A stretch of 64,000 bases of DNA from Pelagibacteraceae bacterium AG-439-F23 (GTDB taxonomy: Bacteria > Pseudomonadota > Alphaproteobacteria > Pelagibacterales > Pelagibacteraceae): contig QCPT01000002.1 in NCBI GenBank assembly GCA_003212415.1, forward strand, positions 37,055 to 101,054. Reading direction: 5' to 3'. Each line of letters begins with the position of its first letter. The stretch's first letter is position 1. Of this stretch, positions 9,143 through 18,839 are shown in pieces. Below the pieces are notes generated by a model. The model was given only the letters and a program-made list of their open reading frames with translations. It was not told the DNA's origin and made no database searches. Made by a program: the position numbers and the translations under genes.

Positions 9143-10668
9143 CCTCATTAATACAAAATAAATTATTCATTTATATTATACCATTTATAATCGGTTTATT
9201 AACGTCTTATAGTCTTCCGCCTTATAGTTTCTTTTTTATAAACTTTATTACATTTCCTGCATTATTTTTTTATTTATTATTTAATTATCAAAAAGGAAAA
9301 TGGATATCTTTTAAGATTGGATGGATATTTGGTTTTGGATATTTCATTTCTAATCTATATTGGATATCAAACTCTCTTACTTTTGAAGAAATTTTTAAAC
9401 CTTTAATACCATTTTCATTAATTATTATTCCTTTATTTTTGGGATTATTTTATGGGCTTATCACATTTATTAGTTCATTTTTTAATCTTAAAAAAAATTT
9501 TTCTTCAATTTTAATATTTTCATTTTTTTTTTCACTCATTGAGTATTTAAGAAGTTTTATTTTTGGAGGATTTCCATGGAACTTGATTGTCTATAGTTTT
9601 ACAGATTATTTACAATTAATTCAAATTCTTTCACTAATTGGGACTTATACATTGAACCTTTTGTGTATTACTTTATTTTTAATACCTTGTGTAATTTTTT
9701 TTAATTATAAGAAAAAGAAAAAAATTCTTTTTTTATTCTTTTCAATTTTACTTCTAACCATAAATTTTTTTTATGGAACTTCAGTAATTAAAAAATATGA
9801 AAAATTTAATAAAATAAATTTGAATTTTGTAATAAAAATTATTTCACCAAAAGTGGATATTAAAAGATTTTTTGAAAATGAACCACCAGAAGAAACAATT
9901 TTAGAATTAATAAAATTAAGTGAACCTAATTATTCAGAAAATACACTTTTTATTTTTCCAGAAGGTGTTCTTTCTAATATTTATTTACAAGATTTAAAAA
10001 ATTTTAGTTATATATTTTCAGAAAATTTTTCAGACCAGCATAAGATAATTTTAGGCATAAGTAGTTATGAAAATTCAAAAATATTTAATTCACTAATAGT
10101 TTTAGATAAAGACGCAAATATATTAGCAAAATATGATAAAAATAAACTAGTTCCTTTTGGTGAGTATCTGCCATTTGAAAACTTATTAAGTAATTTTGGT
10201 TTAAAGAAAATTACTCAAGGATATCAATCTTTTTCTTCAAGTAATGAAAGAAACATAATTAAATTTGATAAAATTAGCTTTCTTCCTTTAATTTGTTATG
10301 AAGTAATTTATTCAGGAAATATTAATAAAAATAATGAAGATTTTGATTTTATAATTAATATATCTGAGGATGGATGGTTCGGAGATTCTGTTGGTCCACA
10401 TCAGCATTTTTCTCATTCTATATTTAGATCAATAGAAGAAGGAAAAAATTTAATACGTTCGGCAAACAATGGTATTTCGGCACATATTGACGCAACAGGA
10501 AAAGTAGTAGGTAAAATAAAATCAACTGAAAAGGGATTTATAGAGATTAGAAATATTCTAAAAATAAAAAATACTTTTTTTAATTCTCATGGCAATAAGA
10601 TCTTCTTTTATTTTTTAATTTTTTATATTAGTTTGATTTTTTTTTTAAAAAAAAAGGAGAATAAATGA
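9139..10668 (+). CDS. lnt: Apolipoprotein N-acyltransferase
   Basis: Inner-membrane enzyme that adds the third acyl chain to lipoproteins. The N-terminal half is a membrane domain and the C-terminal half a nitrilase-type domain. The catalytic residues are visible: E275 (FPEGVLS), K334 ([12 protein letters not shown]) and C386 (PLICYEVIY), close to E. coli E267-K335-C387. The 509-residue length matches. The start is TTG at 9139, overlapping the ybeY stop by 4 nt (TTGA). A final membrane segment lies near residues 485-503. It overlaps metK by 4 nt. Confidence 0.96.
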   Translation: MTSLIQNKLFIYIIPFIIGLLTSYSLPPYSFFFINFITFPALFFYLLFNYQKGKWISFKIGWIFGFGYFISNLYWISNSLTFEEIFKPLIPFSLIIIPLFLGLFYGLITFISSFFNLKKNFSSILIFSFFFSLIEYLRSFIFGGFPWNLIVYSFTDYLQLIQILSLIGTYTLNLLCITLFLIPCVIFFNYKKKKKILFLFFSILLLTINFFYGTSVIKKYEKFNKINLNFVIKIISPKVDIKRFFENEPPEETILELIKLSEPNYSENTLFIFPEGVLSNIYLQDLKNFSYIFSENFSDQHKIILGISSYENSKIFNSLIVLDKDANILAKYDKNKLVPFGEYLPFENLLSNFGLKKITQGYQSFSSSNERNIIKFDKISFLPLICYEVIYSGNINKNNEDFDFIINISEDGWFGDSVGPHQHFSHSIFRSIEEGKNLIRSANNGISAHIDATGKVVGKIKSTEKGFIEIRNILKIKNTFFNSHGNKIFFYFLIFYISLIFFLKKKENK

Positions 10669-11828
10669 AGAAAGATTTTTTATTTACAAGCGAGTCAGTT
10701 TCCGAAGGACATCCGGATAAAGTATGTGACAGAATTTCAGACATGGTTGTTGATACATACCTAGGAATGGAGCCACAAGCTAGAGTGGCCTGTGAAACTT
10801 TAACAACTACAAACAAAGTTGTATTAGCTGGAGAAACAAGAGGACCTGATATTAATAAAGATGAATTAATTTCTAAAGTTAGAGATTGTATTAAAGATAT
10901 TGGCTACGACCAAGATGGTTTTACTTGGAGAGATGCAACTAAAATTGAAAGTCATTTACATTCACAATCAGCTGACATTGCAATGGGAGTAGACTCATCA
11001 GGAAACAAAGATGAAGGTGCAGGAGACCAAGGAATAATGTTTGGTTATGCATGTAACGAAACTGATGTTTTAATGCCAGCGCCAATTCATTACTCTCATA
11101 AAATTCTAAGATTAATGGCTGAAGATAGAAAATCAGGAAATCTTAATGGAATAGAACCAGATTCAAAAAGTCAAATTACTATTGAATATAAAGATGGTAA
11201 ACCATCAGCGGTAAAATCAGTAGTGATTTCTACACAACATTCCAAAGATGTTAACTTAGCAAAAGTAAAAGAGCTTTGTCTCCCATACATTGAGAAATCT
11301 ATTCCAAAAAATTTATTAGGAAATCTTGATGAAAATGAAATCTATATAAATCCTACTGGAAACTTTGTAATTGGTGGTCCAGATGGAGACAGTGGTTTAA
11401 CTGGTAGAAAAATTATTGTTGACACTTATGGAGGTGCAGCACCTCATGGTGGCGGTGCATTTTCAGGAAAAGACCCAACAAAAGTTGATAGATCAGCAGC
11501 ATATGCTTCAAGATATCTTGCAAAAAATGTTGTAGCTTCAGGAATTGCTGACAAGTGTCTAATTCAATTAGCATATGCCATAGGTGTTTCAAAACCTTTA
11601 TCAATTTATGTAGATTTATTTGATAATGATGAGCAAAAAAATATGCATGTTGAGAAATTGATAAATGAAAATTTTGATTTAAGCCCTAGAGGAATTAGAG
11701 AAATGCTAGGTTTAAACAAAGCAATATATCAAAAAACAGCTGCATACGGTCATTTTGGAAGAGAACCAGAATCTGATGGTTCATTTTCATGGGAAAAAAC
11801 TAATAAATCTCAGGTTTTCAATAAGTAA
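10665..11828 (+). CDS. metK: S-adenosylmethionine synthetase
   Basis: 387-residue methionine adenosyltransferase (ATP + Met to SAM). It has [12 protein letters not shown] at the N-terminus, the [12 protein letters not shown] signature, and [19 protein letters not shown], the phosphate-binding loop. The start overlaps the lnt stop (ATGA). An AAGGAG ribosome-binding site lies about 5 nt upstream, inside lnt. I see no SAM riboswitch because there is no leader. SAM made here is used by MiaB and UbiE encoded in the window. An intrinsic terminator follows the stop by about 57 nt. Confidence 0.98.
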   Translation: MKKDFLFTSESVSEGHPDKVCDRISDMVVDTYLGMEPQARVACETLTTTNKVVLAGETRGPDINKDELISKVRDCIKDIGYDQDGFTWRDATKIESHLHSQSADIAMGVDSSGNKDEGAGDQGIMFGYACNETDVLMPAPIHYSHKILRLMAEDRKSGNLNGIEPDSKSQITIEYKDGKPSAVKSVVISTQHSKDVNLAKVKELCLPYIEKSIPKNLLGNLDENEIYINPTGNFVIGGPDGDSGLTGRKIIVDTYGGAAPHGGGAFSGKDPTKVDRSAAYASRYLAKNVVASGIADKCLIQLAYAIGVSKPLSIYVDLFDNDEQKNMHVEKLINENFDLSPRGIREMLGLNKAIYQKTAAYGHFGREPESDGSFSWEKTNKSQVFNK

Positions 11829-11852
11829 ATAAAGTTGAATAATTAAAAAAAA

Positions 11853-11886
11853 TACCTATATTCCAGGTACATTGTTGAAATTTCAA
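11853..11886 (+). promoter_or_regulatory. Two small dyads in the metK-nusA gap
   Basis: A 5-bp inverted repeat TACCT/AGGTA (11853-11857 and 11865-11869) is followed by a perfect 12-nt palindrome TTGAAATTTCAA (11875-11886). The palindrome overlaps the first bases of the downstream terminator stem, so the two structures compete. They may be part of an antitermination switch before nusA; this is inference from sequence only. Confidence 0.45.
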
Positions 11887-11911
11887 AATGGGCCTCGGCC
11901 CATTTTTTTTT
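11885..11911 (+). terminator. Intrinsic terminator abutting the nusA ribosome-binding site
   Basis: The stem AAAATGGGC / GCCCATTTT has a 4-nt loop (CTCG) and is followed by nine T residues ending at 11911. The next bases are the GGAG ribosome-binding site of nusA (11912-11915), with its ATG at 11923. A transcript ending in the T-run would therefore exclude the nusA site entirely. Confidence 0.88.
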
Positions 11912-11922
11912 GGAGAAAATAA

Positions 11923-13476
11923 ATGTTAAATAGAAGAGCTGATAAATTAGAATTAATTAGAATTGCTGAAGCAGTAGCATTAGAGAAATCTATTGATAAA
12001 GAATTAATTATTGATTCTATGGAAACAGGAATAGCAAAAGCTGCAAAATCGAAATTTGGATCTGAAAATGAAATAATGGTACAGATTAATAGAGATAATG
12101 GAGATATTGGTATTTATAGAAAGTTATTGATCGTTAAAAATCCTGAAAATACAAATGTAGAAATAAGTCTAGAAGATGCAATAAAACTTGATAAAATAAA
12201 TGTAGATAAAAAAATTGGTGATGAAATATTACAACCTTTGCCATCTTTCGATTTTGGAAGAATTGCCGCACAAACTGCCAAACAAGTAATAACTTTTAAT
12301 GTTAGGGAAGCTGAAAGAGAAAGACAGTATAACGATTTTAAAGATAAAAAAGATACAATATTAAGTGGGATTGTTAAAAGATTAGAATTTGGAAATGTTA
12401 TTGTTGATTTAGGTCGGACTGAATCAATTATTCAAAAAAATGAAATAATACCAAGAGAAAATATTAAAGCTGGAGACAGAATTAAAGCTTATTGTTTAGA
12501 TGTTAGAAGAGAACCTAGAGGTCAACAAATATTTTTATCTAGAGCACATCATAAGTTTATGGAAAAATTGTTTATACAAGAAGTACCAGAAATTTATGAT
12601 GGTTTAATTGAAATTAAATCTTCTTCAAGAGACCCTGGAAGTAGGGCAAAAATTTGTGTTAAGGCTATTGATACATCTTTAGATCCAGTAGGTGCTTGCG
12701 TCGGAATGAGAGGAAGTAGAGTTCAAGCAGTTGTTAATGAACTTCAAGGAGAAAAAATTGATATAGTTAATTGGTCAGAAGATCCTGCAGTCGTTGTAGC
12801 AAATGCTTTATCACCAGCAGAAGTTCAAAGAGTAAATGTACATAGTGAAGAAAGAAAATTAGATGTAATTTTATCAGAAGAAAACTTAAGTAAGGCAATC
12901 GGAAGAAGAGGACAAAATGTAAGATTAGCAACAAAACTAATAAATTATGAAATAAATATTATGACAGATCAGGAGGACTCTGAAAGAAGACAATTAGAAT
13001 TTAAAGAAAAAACAGATAATTTTGTAAAAAATTTAGAACTGGATGAAACTTTAGGACAATTACTTGTTGCAGAAGGTTTTTCTTCAATTGATGATATTAA
13101 AGACAGTACTCCTGAGTTATTATCTAAAATAGAAGGTATTGAAACTGATATAGCCAGAGAATTAATTGATAGAGCCAAAGAGTTTTATCAAAAAGACCAA
13201 AAAGAAATTTCAAATAAAATTAAAGATCTTGGTTTGGAAAATGATTTAATCAATCATAAAGGATTAACCCCTGGAATGTTAGTTACGCTTGGGGAACAAC
13301 AAATATTAACATTAAGTGACTTTGCAGATTTAGCTTCAGATGAATTAACTGGTAGTTATGATGTGATTAAAGGAGAAAGAGTAAGAATTAAAGGGTACCT
13401 GGAAGATTTTGCTTTATCAAAAAAAGAAGCAGACGATTTAATTATGTCTGCCAGAGATATAGCCTATCAAGATTGA
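11923..13476 (+). CDS. nusA: Transcription termination/antitermination factor NusA
   Basis: 517 residues. The N-terminal RNA-polymerase-binding domain (about 1-125) is followed by an S1 domain (about 130-200), two KH domains (about 200-345, with VGACVGMRGSRVQ and KAIGRRGQNVRLA) and two C-terminal helix-hairpin-helix acidic repeats. This is the alphaproteobacterial/E. coli-type long NusA. It heads the nusA-infB-rbfA-rpsO-pnp run. The usual upstream rimP is absent; metK and a terminator lie there instead. The GGAG site 7 nt before the ATG decides the start. Confidence 0.97.
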   Translation: MLNRRADKLELIRIAEAVALEKSIDKELIIDSMETGIAKAAKSKFGSENEIMVQINRDNGDIGIYRKLLIVKNPENTNVEISLEDAIKLDKINVDKKIGDEILQPLPSFDFGRIAAQTAKQVITFNVREAERERQYNDFKDKKDTILSGIVKRLEFGNVIVDLGRTESIIQKNEIIPRENIKAGDRIKAYCLDVRREPRGQQIFLSRAHHKFMEKLFIQEVPEIYDGLIEIKSSSRDPGSRAKICVKAIDTSLDPVGACVGMRGSRVQAVVNELQGEKIDIVNWSEDPAVVVANALSPAEVQRVNVHSEERKLDVILSEENLSKAIGRRGQNVRLATKLINYEINIMTDQEDSERRQLEFKEKTDNFVKNLELDETLGQLLVAEGFSSIDDIKDSTPELLSKIEGIETDIARELIDRAKEFYQKDQKEISNKIKDLGLENDLINHKGLTPGMLVTLGEQQILTLSDFADLASDELTGSYDVIKGERVRIKGYLEDFALSKKEADDLIMSARDIAYQD

Positions 13477-13486
13477 GAGATGAAAA

Positions 13487-15709
13487 ATGGAAAAAAAAAA
13501 ATTAAAGTTATCAATTTCTGGAAGCACCAATAAAACTATTAACAGTATAGAACAAGCAAAAAATCAATCAAAAAATACTGTTGTAATTGAAAAAAAACCT
13601 AAAAGATATTTAGGAAAATCTCAGACTTCAAGACCGATTTCAAATAATGATAAACATAAAAATCAATCTTCATTTATACAAAGGAAATCTACTTATAACA
13701 AACCATCGTCAATTATTAGTTCTGATTTTGAGAAAAGAAAATTAGCCGAACAAAGAGCGACAAAAAGAATCAAAGGAGAGATTTCAACAAAAGATAGCAG
13801 AGCCAATAAACTAGCTGGCAAAAGAAGAGAATTAAAATTAACTATCTCTAGAGCCTTAAGTGAAGATGAAATGGGAACTAAATCTAGAAGTTTGGCATCT
13901 TTAAAAAGAGCAAAATTAAAAGAAAATAGAAATATAAACAAAGATGAAAACAAAGAAATTTTACAGCCAATTAAAAGAAATATTAATATTCCGGAACTAA
14001 TAACCATTAGAGAGCTGGCAAATAGAATGGCAGAACAATCAAGCAATATTATTAAACATTTATTAGGAATGGGTGTGACTGTTACTATTAATCATACAAT
14101 AGATTCAGATACTGCAGAATATCTGGTAAAGGAATTTGGCCATATCCCAATTAAAGAGGAAAAAGCAGAAGAAATAATTGAAAAAATAAAAGAAGTTAAA
14201 ACTCAAAATTTAAAAAGTAGAGCGCCGATTGTAACTGTAATGGGTCATGTCGATCATGGAAAAACTTCTGTATTAGATGTTTTAAGAAAAGCAAATGTAG
14301 TGTCTGGAGAGTTTGGTGGAATTACACAACATATTGGAGCTTATCAAATTAATCATAATTCAAGTAAAATTACTTTTATAGATACACCGGGTCACGCTGC
14401 ATTCACAGAAATGAGAGCAAGAGGATCTAAGTTAACGGATATAGTAATTTTAGTAGTAGCAGCCGATGATGGTGTTAAACCCCAAACAGTTGAATCAATA
14501 AAACATGCAAAAGCAGCAGGTGTTCCAATAGTAGTTGCTATAAATAAATGTGATCTTCCAGAGGCTGACCCTCAAAAGATCAAAAATCAATTATTAGAAT
14601 ATGAATTAATTGCGGAAGATCTTTCAGGAGATACTTTAATGGTTGAAATTTCAACTAAAACTAAACAAAATCTTGAAAAGCTTGTTGAATCTATTGTGCT
14701 TCAGGCAGAACTATTAGATCTAAAGACAGATTTTGAGACAGATGCCAAAGGTATAGTTTTAGAGTCAAAAATTGATATAGGAAGAGGACCGGTTGCAAAT
14801 GTTATAATAACTGCAGGCACTTTAAAAAAAGGAGATTTTTTTGTTAGTGGACTAAAATGGGGTAAAGTTAGAGCAATTATAAATGATCAAGGAAAAAATA
14901 TTGACATAGCTGAACCAGCAACACCGGTAGAAATTATTGGAATCAATGGCGCTTCAAAAGCCGGAGACGATTTTATAGTTTTGCCAAATGAAAAAGAAGC
15001 AAAGAATTTATGCGATGCTAGAATTCAAGAAACAAAAGAAGGTAAAAACCCATTAACATTTGTTACTCAAGATTCGGCATTTAAGGATAATACATCAGAA
15101 GAATTAAATATAATTGTAAAATCTGATGTTCATGGATCTTCTGAAGCAATTAAGAGTGCAATTAATCAAATTAAACATGAAGAGGTTAAGCCAAAAATAC
15201 TTCTTTCAGATATTGGTATGATAACCGAAACAGATGTAACTCTCGCTAAAGCTTCAAAATCAATATTAATTGCATTTAATGTAAAACCAAGCAAGGAAGC
15301 AAAAAAAAGAGCCGAACAAGAAAAGATTGATATATCTTCTTTTAATATAATTTATGAAGTATTAGATTTTATAAAAAGCAAAATGTCTGGATTATTAACA
15401 CCAGATGTTGATGAAAAAATTATTGGTACAGCTGAAATTCTTGAAATATTTAAAGTTTCTAAAGTTGGAAAAGTTGCTGGCTCAAAAGTTGTAGATGGAG
15501 AAATTACCCAAGATTCTAATGCTCGAATAATAAGAGATGGAGCAATAATATTTAACGGCAAAATTGGATCAATTTTTAGAGAAAAAAACCAAACGAAACA
15601 GGTTTCAGCAGGACTTGAGTGTGGAATAACATTAAAAGACTACGGAGATTTTCAAAAAAAAGATATTATTGAAGTTTATAACTCAACTGTGACGGAGAGA
15701 ACAATTTAA
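13487..15709 (+). CDS. infB: Translation initiation factor IF-2
   Basis: 740-residue GTPase that places fMet-tRNA on the 30S subunit. A Lys/Arg-rich N-terminal region (about 1-160) precedes the IF2_N domain (about 165-225). The G domain has G1 GHVDHGKTS (about residue 252), G3 DTPGHAAF and G4 NKCD. Domains II to IV complete the C-terminus. The start is 10 nt after nusA; the ylxR gene often found between them is missing. The N-terminal extension is shorter than in E. coli (890 residues), in line with a compact genome. Confidence 0.98.
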   Translation: MEKKKLKLSISGSTNKTINSIEQAKNQSKNTVVIEKKPKRYLGKSQTSRPISNNDKHKNQSSFIQRKSTYNKPSSIISSDFEKRKLAEQRATKRIKGEISTKDSRANKLAGKRRELKLTISRALSEDEMGTKSRSLASLKRAKLKENRNINKDENKEILQPIKRNINIPELITIRELANRMAEQSSNIIKHLLGMGVTVTINHTIDSDTAEYLVKEFGHIPIKEEKAEEIIEKIKEVKTQNLKSRAPIVTVMGHVDHGKTSVLDVLRKANVVSGEFGGITQHIGAYQINHNSSKITFIDTPGHAAFTEMRARGSKLTDIVILVVAADDGVKPQTVESIKHAKAAGVPIVVAINKCDLPEADPQKIKNQLLEYELIAEDLSGDTLMVEISTKTKQNLEKLVESIVLQAELLDLKTDFETDAKGIVLESKIDIGRGPVANVIITAGTLKKGDFFVSGLKWGKVRAIINDQGKNIDIAEPATPVEIIGINGASKAGDDFIVLPNEKEAKNLCDARIQETKEGKNPLTFVTQDSAFKDNTSEELNIIVKSDVHGSSEAIKSAINQIKHEEVKPKILLSDIGMITETDVTLAKASKSILIAFNVKPSKEAKKRAEQEKIDISSFNIIYEVLDFIKSKMSGLLTPDVDEKIIGTAEILEIFKVSKVGKVAGSKVVDGEITQDSNARIIRDGAIIFNGKIGSIFREKNQTKQVSAGLECGITLKDYGDFQKKDIIEVYNSTVTERTI

Positions 15710-16081
15710 ATGGCCAGTCTAGGAAAACCAATTACACAAAGACAATTAAGAGTAGGAGAAATGATTAAACAAGCATTAGGAATGCTTTTTATAAGAGATG
15801 AGGCTAAATTACCCAATCTATCTACAAAAGAAATTACAGTTACAGAAGTGAGAATGTCACCAGATTTAAAATCAGCAAAAATATTTGTTATGCCGCTTGG
15901 TGGAAAAAATGCAGAAGAAATTATTGAAAAATTAAAAGAATTTTCATTTGTGATCAGAAAAGTTTTATCAAAGAAAATAGTAATGAAGTTTTTACCAAAA
16001 CTTTATTTTGTTAAGGATGATTCTTTTGATTATGCTGAAAAAATTGAAAACTTAATAAAACAAACTAATAAACAAGGATAA
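15710..16081 (+). CDS. rbfA: Ribosome-binding factor A
   Basis: 123-residue KH-like 30S maturation factor. It has the N-terminal block RQLRVGEMIKQALG, ITVTEVRMSPDLKSAKIFV in the middle, and LPKLYFVKDDSFDYAEKIE at the end. It begins directly after the infB stop (0 nt gap). truB, which normally follows rbfA, is absent; rpsO starts 3 nt later. Confidence 0.95.
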   Translation: MASLGKPITQRQLRVGEMIKQALGMLFIRDEAKLPNLSTKEITVTEVRMSPDLKSAKIFVMPLGGKNAEEIIEKLKEFSFVIRKVLSKKIVMKFLPKLYFVKDDSFDYAEKIENLIKQTNKQG

Positions 16082-16084
16082 TAA

Positions 16085-16333
16085 ATGACAAAAAGAGCAA
16101 AAGAACTTGCAATACACGATAAAGACACAGGTTCATCAGAATTTCAGGTGGCTCAATTAACAGATAAAATTGAGAATCTGTCAAAACATATTAAACAGTT
16201 TAAAAAAGATAAACATTCATCAGTAGGTTTATTGAGAGCTGTTAATAGAAGAAAGAAGTTGTTGGACTATTTAAAGAAAAATAAATTAGATTCTTACAAA
16301 AATGTACTGTCGAAATTGAATTTAAGAAAATAG
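16085..16333 (+). CDS. rpsO: Small ribosomal subunit protein uS15
   Basis: 82 residues with the S15 core DTGSSEFQVAQLTDKIENL and GLLRAVNRRKKLLDYLK. The family is usually 88-89 residues, and about six residues are missing at the N-terminus before the conserved DTGS. No in-frame upstream ATG exists after the rbfA stop, so the short form seems real. uS15 binds 16S rRNA early in 30S assembly. The rpsO-pnp order is conserved in most proteobacteria. Confidence 0.97.
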   Translation: MTKRAKELAIHDKDTGSSEFQVAQLTDKIENLSKHIKQFKKDKHSSVGLLRAVNRRKKLLDYLKKNKLDSYKNVLSKLNLRK

Positions 16334-16340
16334 AGATCAA

Positions 16341-16370
16341 GATAGATAGAACGAAACGAAACGAAACGAA
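16341..16370 (+). repeat. Short tandem repeats between rpsO and pnp
   Basis: Two and a half copies of GATA are followed by four perfect copies of ACGAA (16351-16370). They sit 11 nt before the pnp ATG (16382). The whole 48-nt gap is nearly free of T on this strand and has no clear Shine-Dalgarno core. In mRNA it would be an unstructured purine-rich leader. Confidence 0.85.
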
Positions 16371-16381
16371 ATGGAAATGAA

Positions 16382-18454
16382 ATGTTTAAAGTATATAAGA
16401 AAGAAATAGAAGTAGCAGGAAAGAAAATAAGTTTAGAAACAGGTAAGGTAGCAAGACAGGCAGACGGAGCAATCATCGCTTCATGTGGTGAAACAGTTAT
16501 TTTAGCAACAGTGGTAGGAGCAAAAAAAGTAAATCCAGATATGGATTACTTCCCATTATCAGTGAACTATCAGGAAAAATATTATGCTGGTGGAAAAATA
16601 CCAGGCGGTTATTTTAAAAGAGAAGCAAGACCAACTGAAAGTGAAACATTAATCTCAAGATTAATTGATAGACCAATCAGACCTTTATTTCCTGATGAAT
16701 TTAAAAATGAAGTTCAATTATTACCAACAGTAATTTCATATGACAAAGAAAACCAACCAGATATTTTAGCAATTACTGCTTCATCAGCAGCACTAGCTAT
16801 CTCAGGAATGCCATTTATGGGACCTGTAGGTGCATCCAGGGTAGGTTTTGTTAATGGCAAGTATATTCTTAATCCATCAAAAGCTGAATTAGAAAATTCA
16901 AATTTAGATTTAGTTGTAGCAGGTACTAAAGATGCAGTGCTTATGGTTGAGTCCGAAGCAAATGTTTTAACAGAAGAAGAAATGTTAAATGCAGTTAAAT
17001 TTGGACATAAAGGCTTTGTTCCAGTAATCGAAATGATTGAAGAACTTGCAAAAGAATGTAGAAAGCCCGAATGGACTGTTGAGAAAAAAGATTTATCTGA
17101 AGTTAAACAAAAACTTCAGGAAACTTTTACGGAAGACTTAAAGAAAGCTTTTGCTACAAGAGATAAGCAAGATAGATCAAATCAAATTTCAGAGATCACT
17201 GATAAAGCTAAAAAACTTTATGAAGAAAGTGAAAATTATTCTGATCTAGATGTAAGTGCAGAGCTTAAAAATCTTGAAAAATCTATAGTTAGAACAGACA
17301 TTCTTAAAAATAAAAATAGAATTGATGGTAGAAGCTTATCAGATGTAAGACCTATATCATGTGAAGTTGGCGTTTTACCAAGAGCTCATGGTTCTGCTTT
17401 GTTTACTAGAGGAGAAACCCAAGCGATTGTTGTTACTACTTTGGGTACATCTGATGATGAACAAAGATTAGAAAGTTTAGACGGACAACAAAGAGAAAGA
17501 TTTATGCTTCACTATAATTTTCCTCCTTTTTCAGTGGGTGAAACTGGGAGAATTGGAACTGGAAGACGTGAAATTGGACATGGTAAACTAGCATGGAGAG
17601 CGATTAATTCTTCACTTCCTTCAAAAGAAAGTTTTCCTTACACTTTTAGAATAGTATCTGAAATAACAGAGTCTAATGGTTCATCTTCAATGGCAACTGT
17701 TTGTGGAGCATCTTTAGCATTAATGGATGCTGGCGTTCCAATTAAAGAACCAGTTGCAGGTATTGCAATGGGTTTAATTAAAGAAGATGATGATTTTAGT
17801 GTATTATCTGACATTTTAGGTGACGAAGATCATTTAGGCGATATGGATTTTAAAGTTGCCGGAACCAAAGATGGGATTACTTCTCTTCAAATGGATATTA
17901 AAATTACAGGTATTACATTTGAAATTATGGAACAGGCTTTAAGCCAAGCTAAAGATGGAAGAATTCATATTTTAGGTGAAATGAATAAAGCATTAGATAA
18001 ATCTAGGGCAGAAGTTGGTAAACACACTCCAAAAATGGAAAAAATTACAGTTGATAAAAAAGATATCGCAGCTGTTATTGGCAAAGGTGGGGCAACAATA
18101 AGAGAAATTGTTGAACTTTCAGGTGCTAAAGTTGATGTTAATGATGAAGGTGTTGTAACAGTTGCAGCTCCTGATGAAGAATCTAGAAATAAAGCTATGC
18201 AAATGATTAAAGATATAACTGCCAAAGCTGAATTAAATAAAATTTATAACGGGAAAGTTATGAAAATTATGGAATTTGGTGCATTTGTTAACTTTTTAGG
18301 AAAACAAGATGGACTTGTTCATATCTCAGAACTAGCTGATAAGAGAGTTGCTAAGGTAACAGACGTTGTCAAAGAAGGTGATGAAGTCAAAGTAAAAGTT
18401 ATAGGATTTGATAGAGGGAAAGTTAAATTATCTATTAAACAAGCTGCTATTTAA
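16382..18454 (+). CDS. pnp: Polyribonucleotide nucleotidyltransferase (PNPase)
   Basis: 690-residue phosphorolytic 3'-5' exoribonuclease. Two RNase PH domains flank a helical linker, with [15 protein letters not shown] in the first and [22 protein letters not shown] in the second. They are followed by a KH domain ([13 protein letters not shown], about residue 562) and a C-terminal S1 domain ([15 protein letters not shown]). The ATG at 16382 is chosen because [14 protein letters not shown] aligns with the family start. ATGs at 16371 and 16377 are out of frame. No Shine-Dalgarno core is obvious. Confidence 0.97.
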   Translation: MFKVYKKEIEVAGKKISLETGKVARQADGAIIASCGETVILATVVGAKKVNPDMDYFPLSVNYQEKYYAGGKIPGGYFKREARPTESETLISRLIDRPIRPLFPDEFKNEVQLLPTVISYDKENQPDILAITASSAALAISGMPFMGPVGASRVGFVNGKYILNPSKAELENSNLDLVVAGTKDAVLMVESEANVLTEEEMLNAVKFGHKGFVPVIEMIEELAKECRKPEWTVEKKDLSEVKQKLQETFTEDLKKAFATRDKQDRSNQISEITDKAKKLYEESENYSDLDVSAELKNLEKSIVRTDILKNKNRIDGRSLSDVRPISCEVGVLPRAHGSALFTRGETQAIVVTTLGTSDDEQRLESLDGQQRERFMLHYNFPPFSVGETGRIGTGRREIGHGKLAWRAINSSLPSKESFPYTFRIVSEITESNGSSSMATVCGASLALMDAGVPIKEPVAGIAMGLIKEDDDFSVLSDILGDEDHLGDMDFKVAGTKDGITSLQMDIKITGITFEIMEQALSQAKDGRIHILGEMNKALDKSRAEVGKHTPKMEKITVDKKDIAAVIGKGGATIREIVELSGAKVDVNDEGVVTVAAPDEESRNKAMQMIKDITAKAELNKIYNGKVMKIMEFGAFVNFLGKQDGLVHISELADKRVAKVTDVVKEGDEVKVKVIGFDRGKVKLSIKQAAI

Positions 18455-18462
18455 TTAATTCT

Positions 18463-18489
18463 AGGGGCACCTGGCAACAGAACGCCCCT
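18463..18489 (+). other. Structured hairpin after pnp
   Basis: AGGGGC pairs with GCCCCT. Inside are a 3-bp stem CTG/CAG and a GCAA (GNRA-type) tetraloop, separated by an AC/AAC internal loop. It lies 8 nt after the pnp stop. No T-run follows, so it is not a classic intrinsic terminator. It stands out as a GC-rich patch in a very AT-rich region and may protect the mRNA 3' end. Confidence 0.6.
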
Positions 18490-18498
18490 TAATAATTA

Positions 18499-18792
18499 TT
18501 AATTTAAAATAAAAATCAACAAATTGCTTAAAAAAGACATTGATACAATAAAACCTATAAAAAAATTACAATACATAAATGAAACTGTTCGATTTCTAAT
18601 TCTTCTTTTTCTTACAAAAATTTTATCATCAAGGTCAGAAATATCTCTTTTACCTAGAACCGGGTAATCATAAGTCCATCTCCATATAGAATTTCCATAT
18701 CTTTTATCTGTACTGTTGTAATAAACTATCCAAGCAACTATATATTTATGAAAAAAATAAAGAATTATTAAAAGTATAATGTCTAAAATCAT
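18499..18792 (-). CDS. Hypothetical small membrane protein
   Basis: 97 residues, not recognised. The N-terminal helix (MILDIILLIILYFF) and a C-terminal helix (FFIGFIVSMSFLSNLLIFIL) flank a basic, Trp/Tyr-containing middle part with RYGNSIWRWTYDYP and KIFVRKRRIRNR. This suggests two membrane passes with a cytoplasmic loop. It lies between the pnp end and fabI on the fabI strand, about 47 bp downstream of the start side. Coding is plausible from its length and amphipathic pattern, but no family is assigned. Confidence 0.6.
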   Translation of the reverse strand: MILDIILLIILYFFHKYIVAWIVYYNSTDKRYGNSIWRWTYDYPVLGKRDISDLDDKIFVRKRRIRNRTVSFMYCNFFIGFIVSMSFLSNLLIFILN

Positions 18793-18839
18793 TTTAAGAT
18801 TTTATTTTATTATAGAAATTTTAATTATAAAATTAAATT

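Noticed and set aside
11829-11922. SAM riboswitch near metK
   Set aside because: The structured region is downstream of metK, not in its leader, and does not match SAM riboswitch cores I know; it reads as terminator plus dyads.
13693-14046. 117-residue minus-strand ORF within infB
   Set aside because: It is an antisense shadow of a highly conserved gene; hydrophobic composition comes from reading Lys/Glu codons backwards. The same applies to the other short antisense ORFs in the track.
16341-16370. CRISPR-like array
   Set aside because: Repeat units are 4-5 bp without spacers; no cas genes are in the window.
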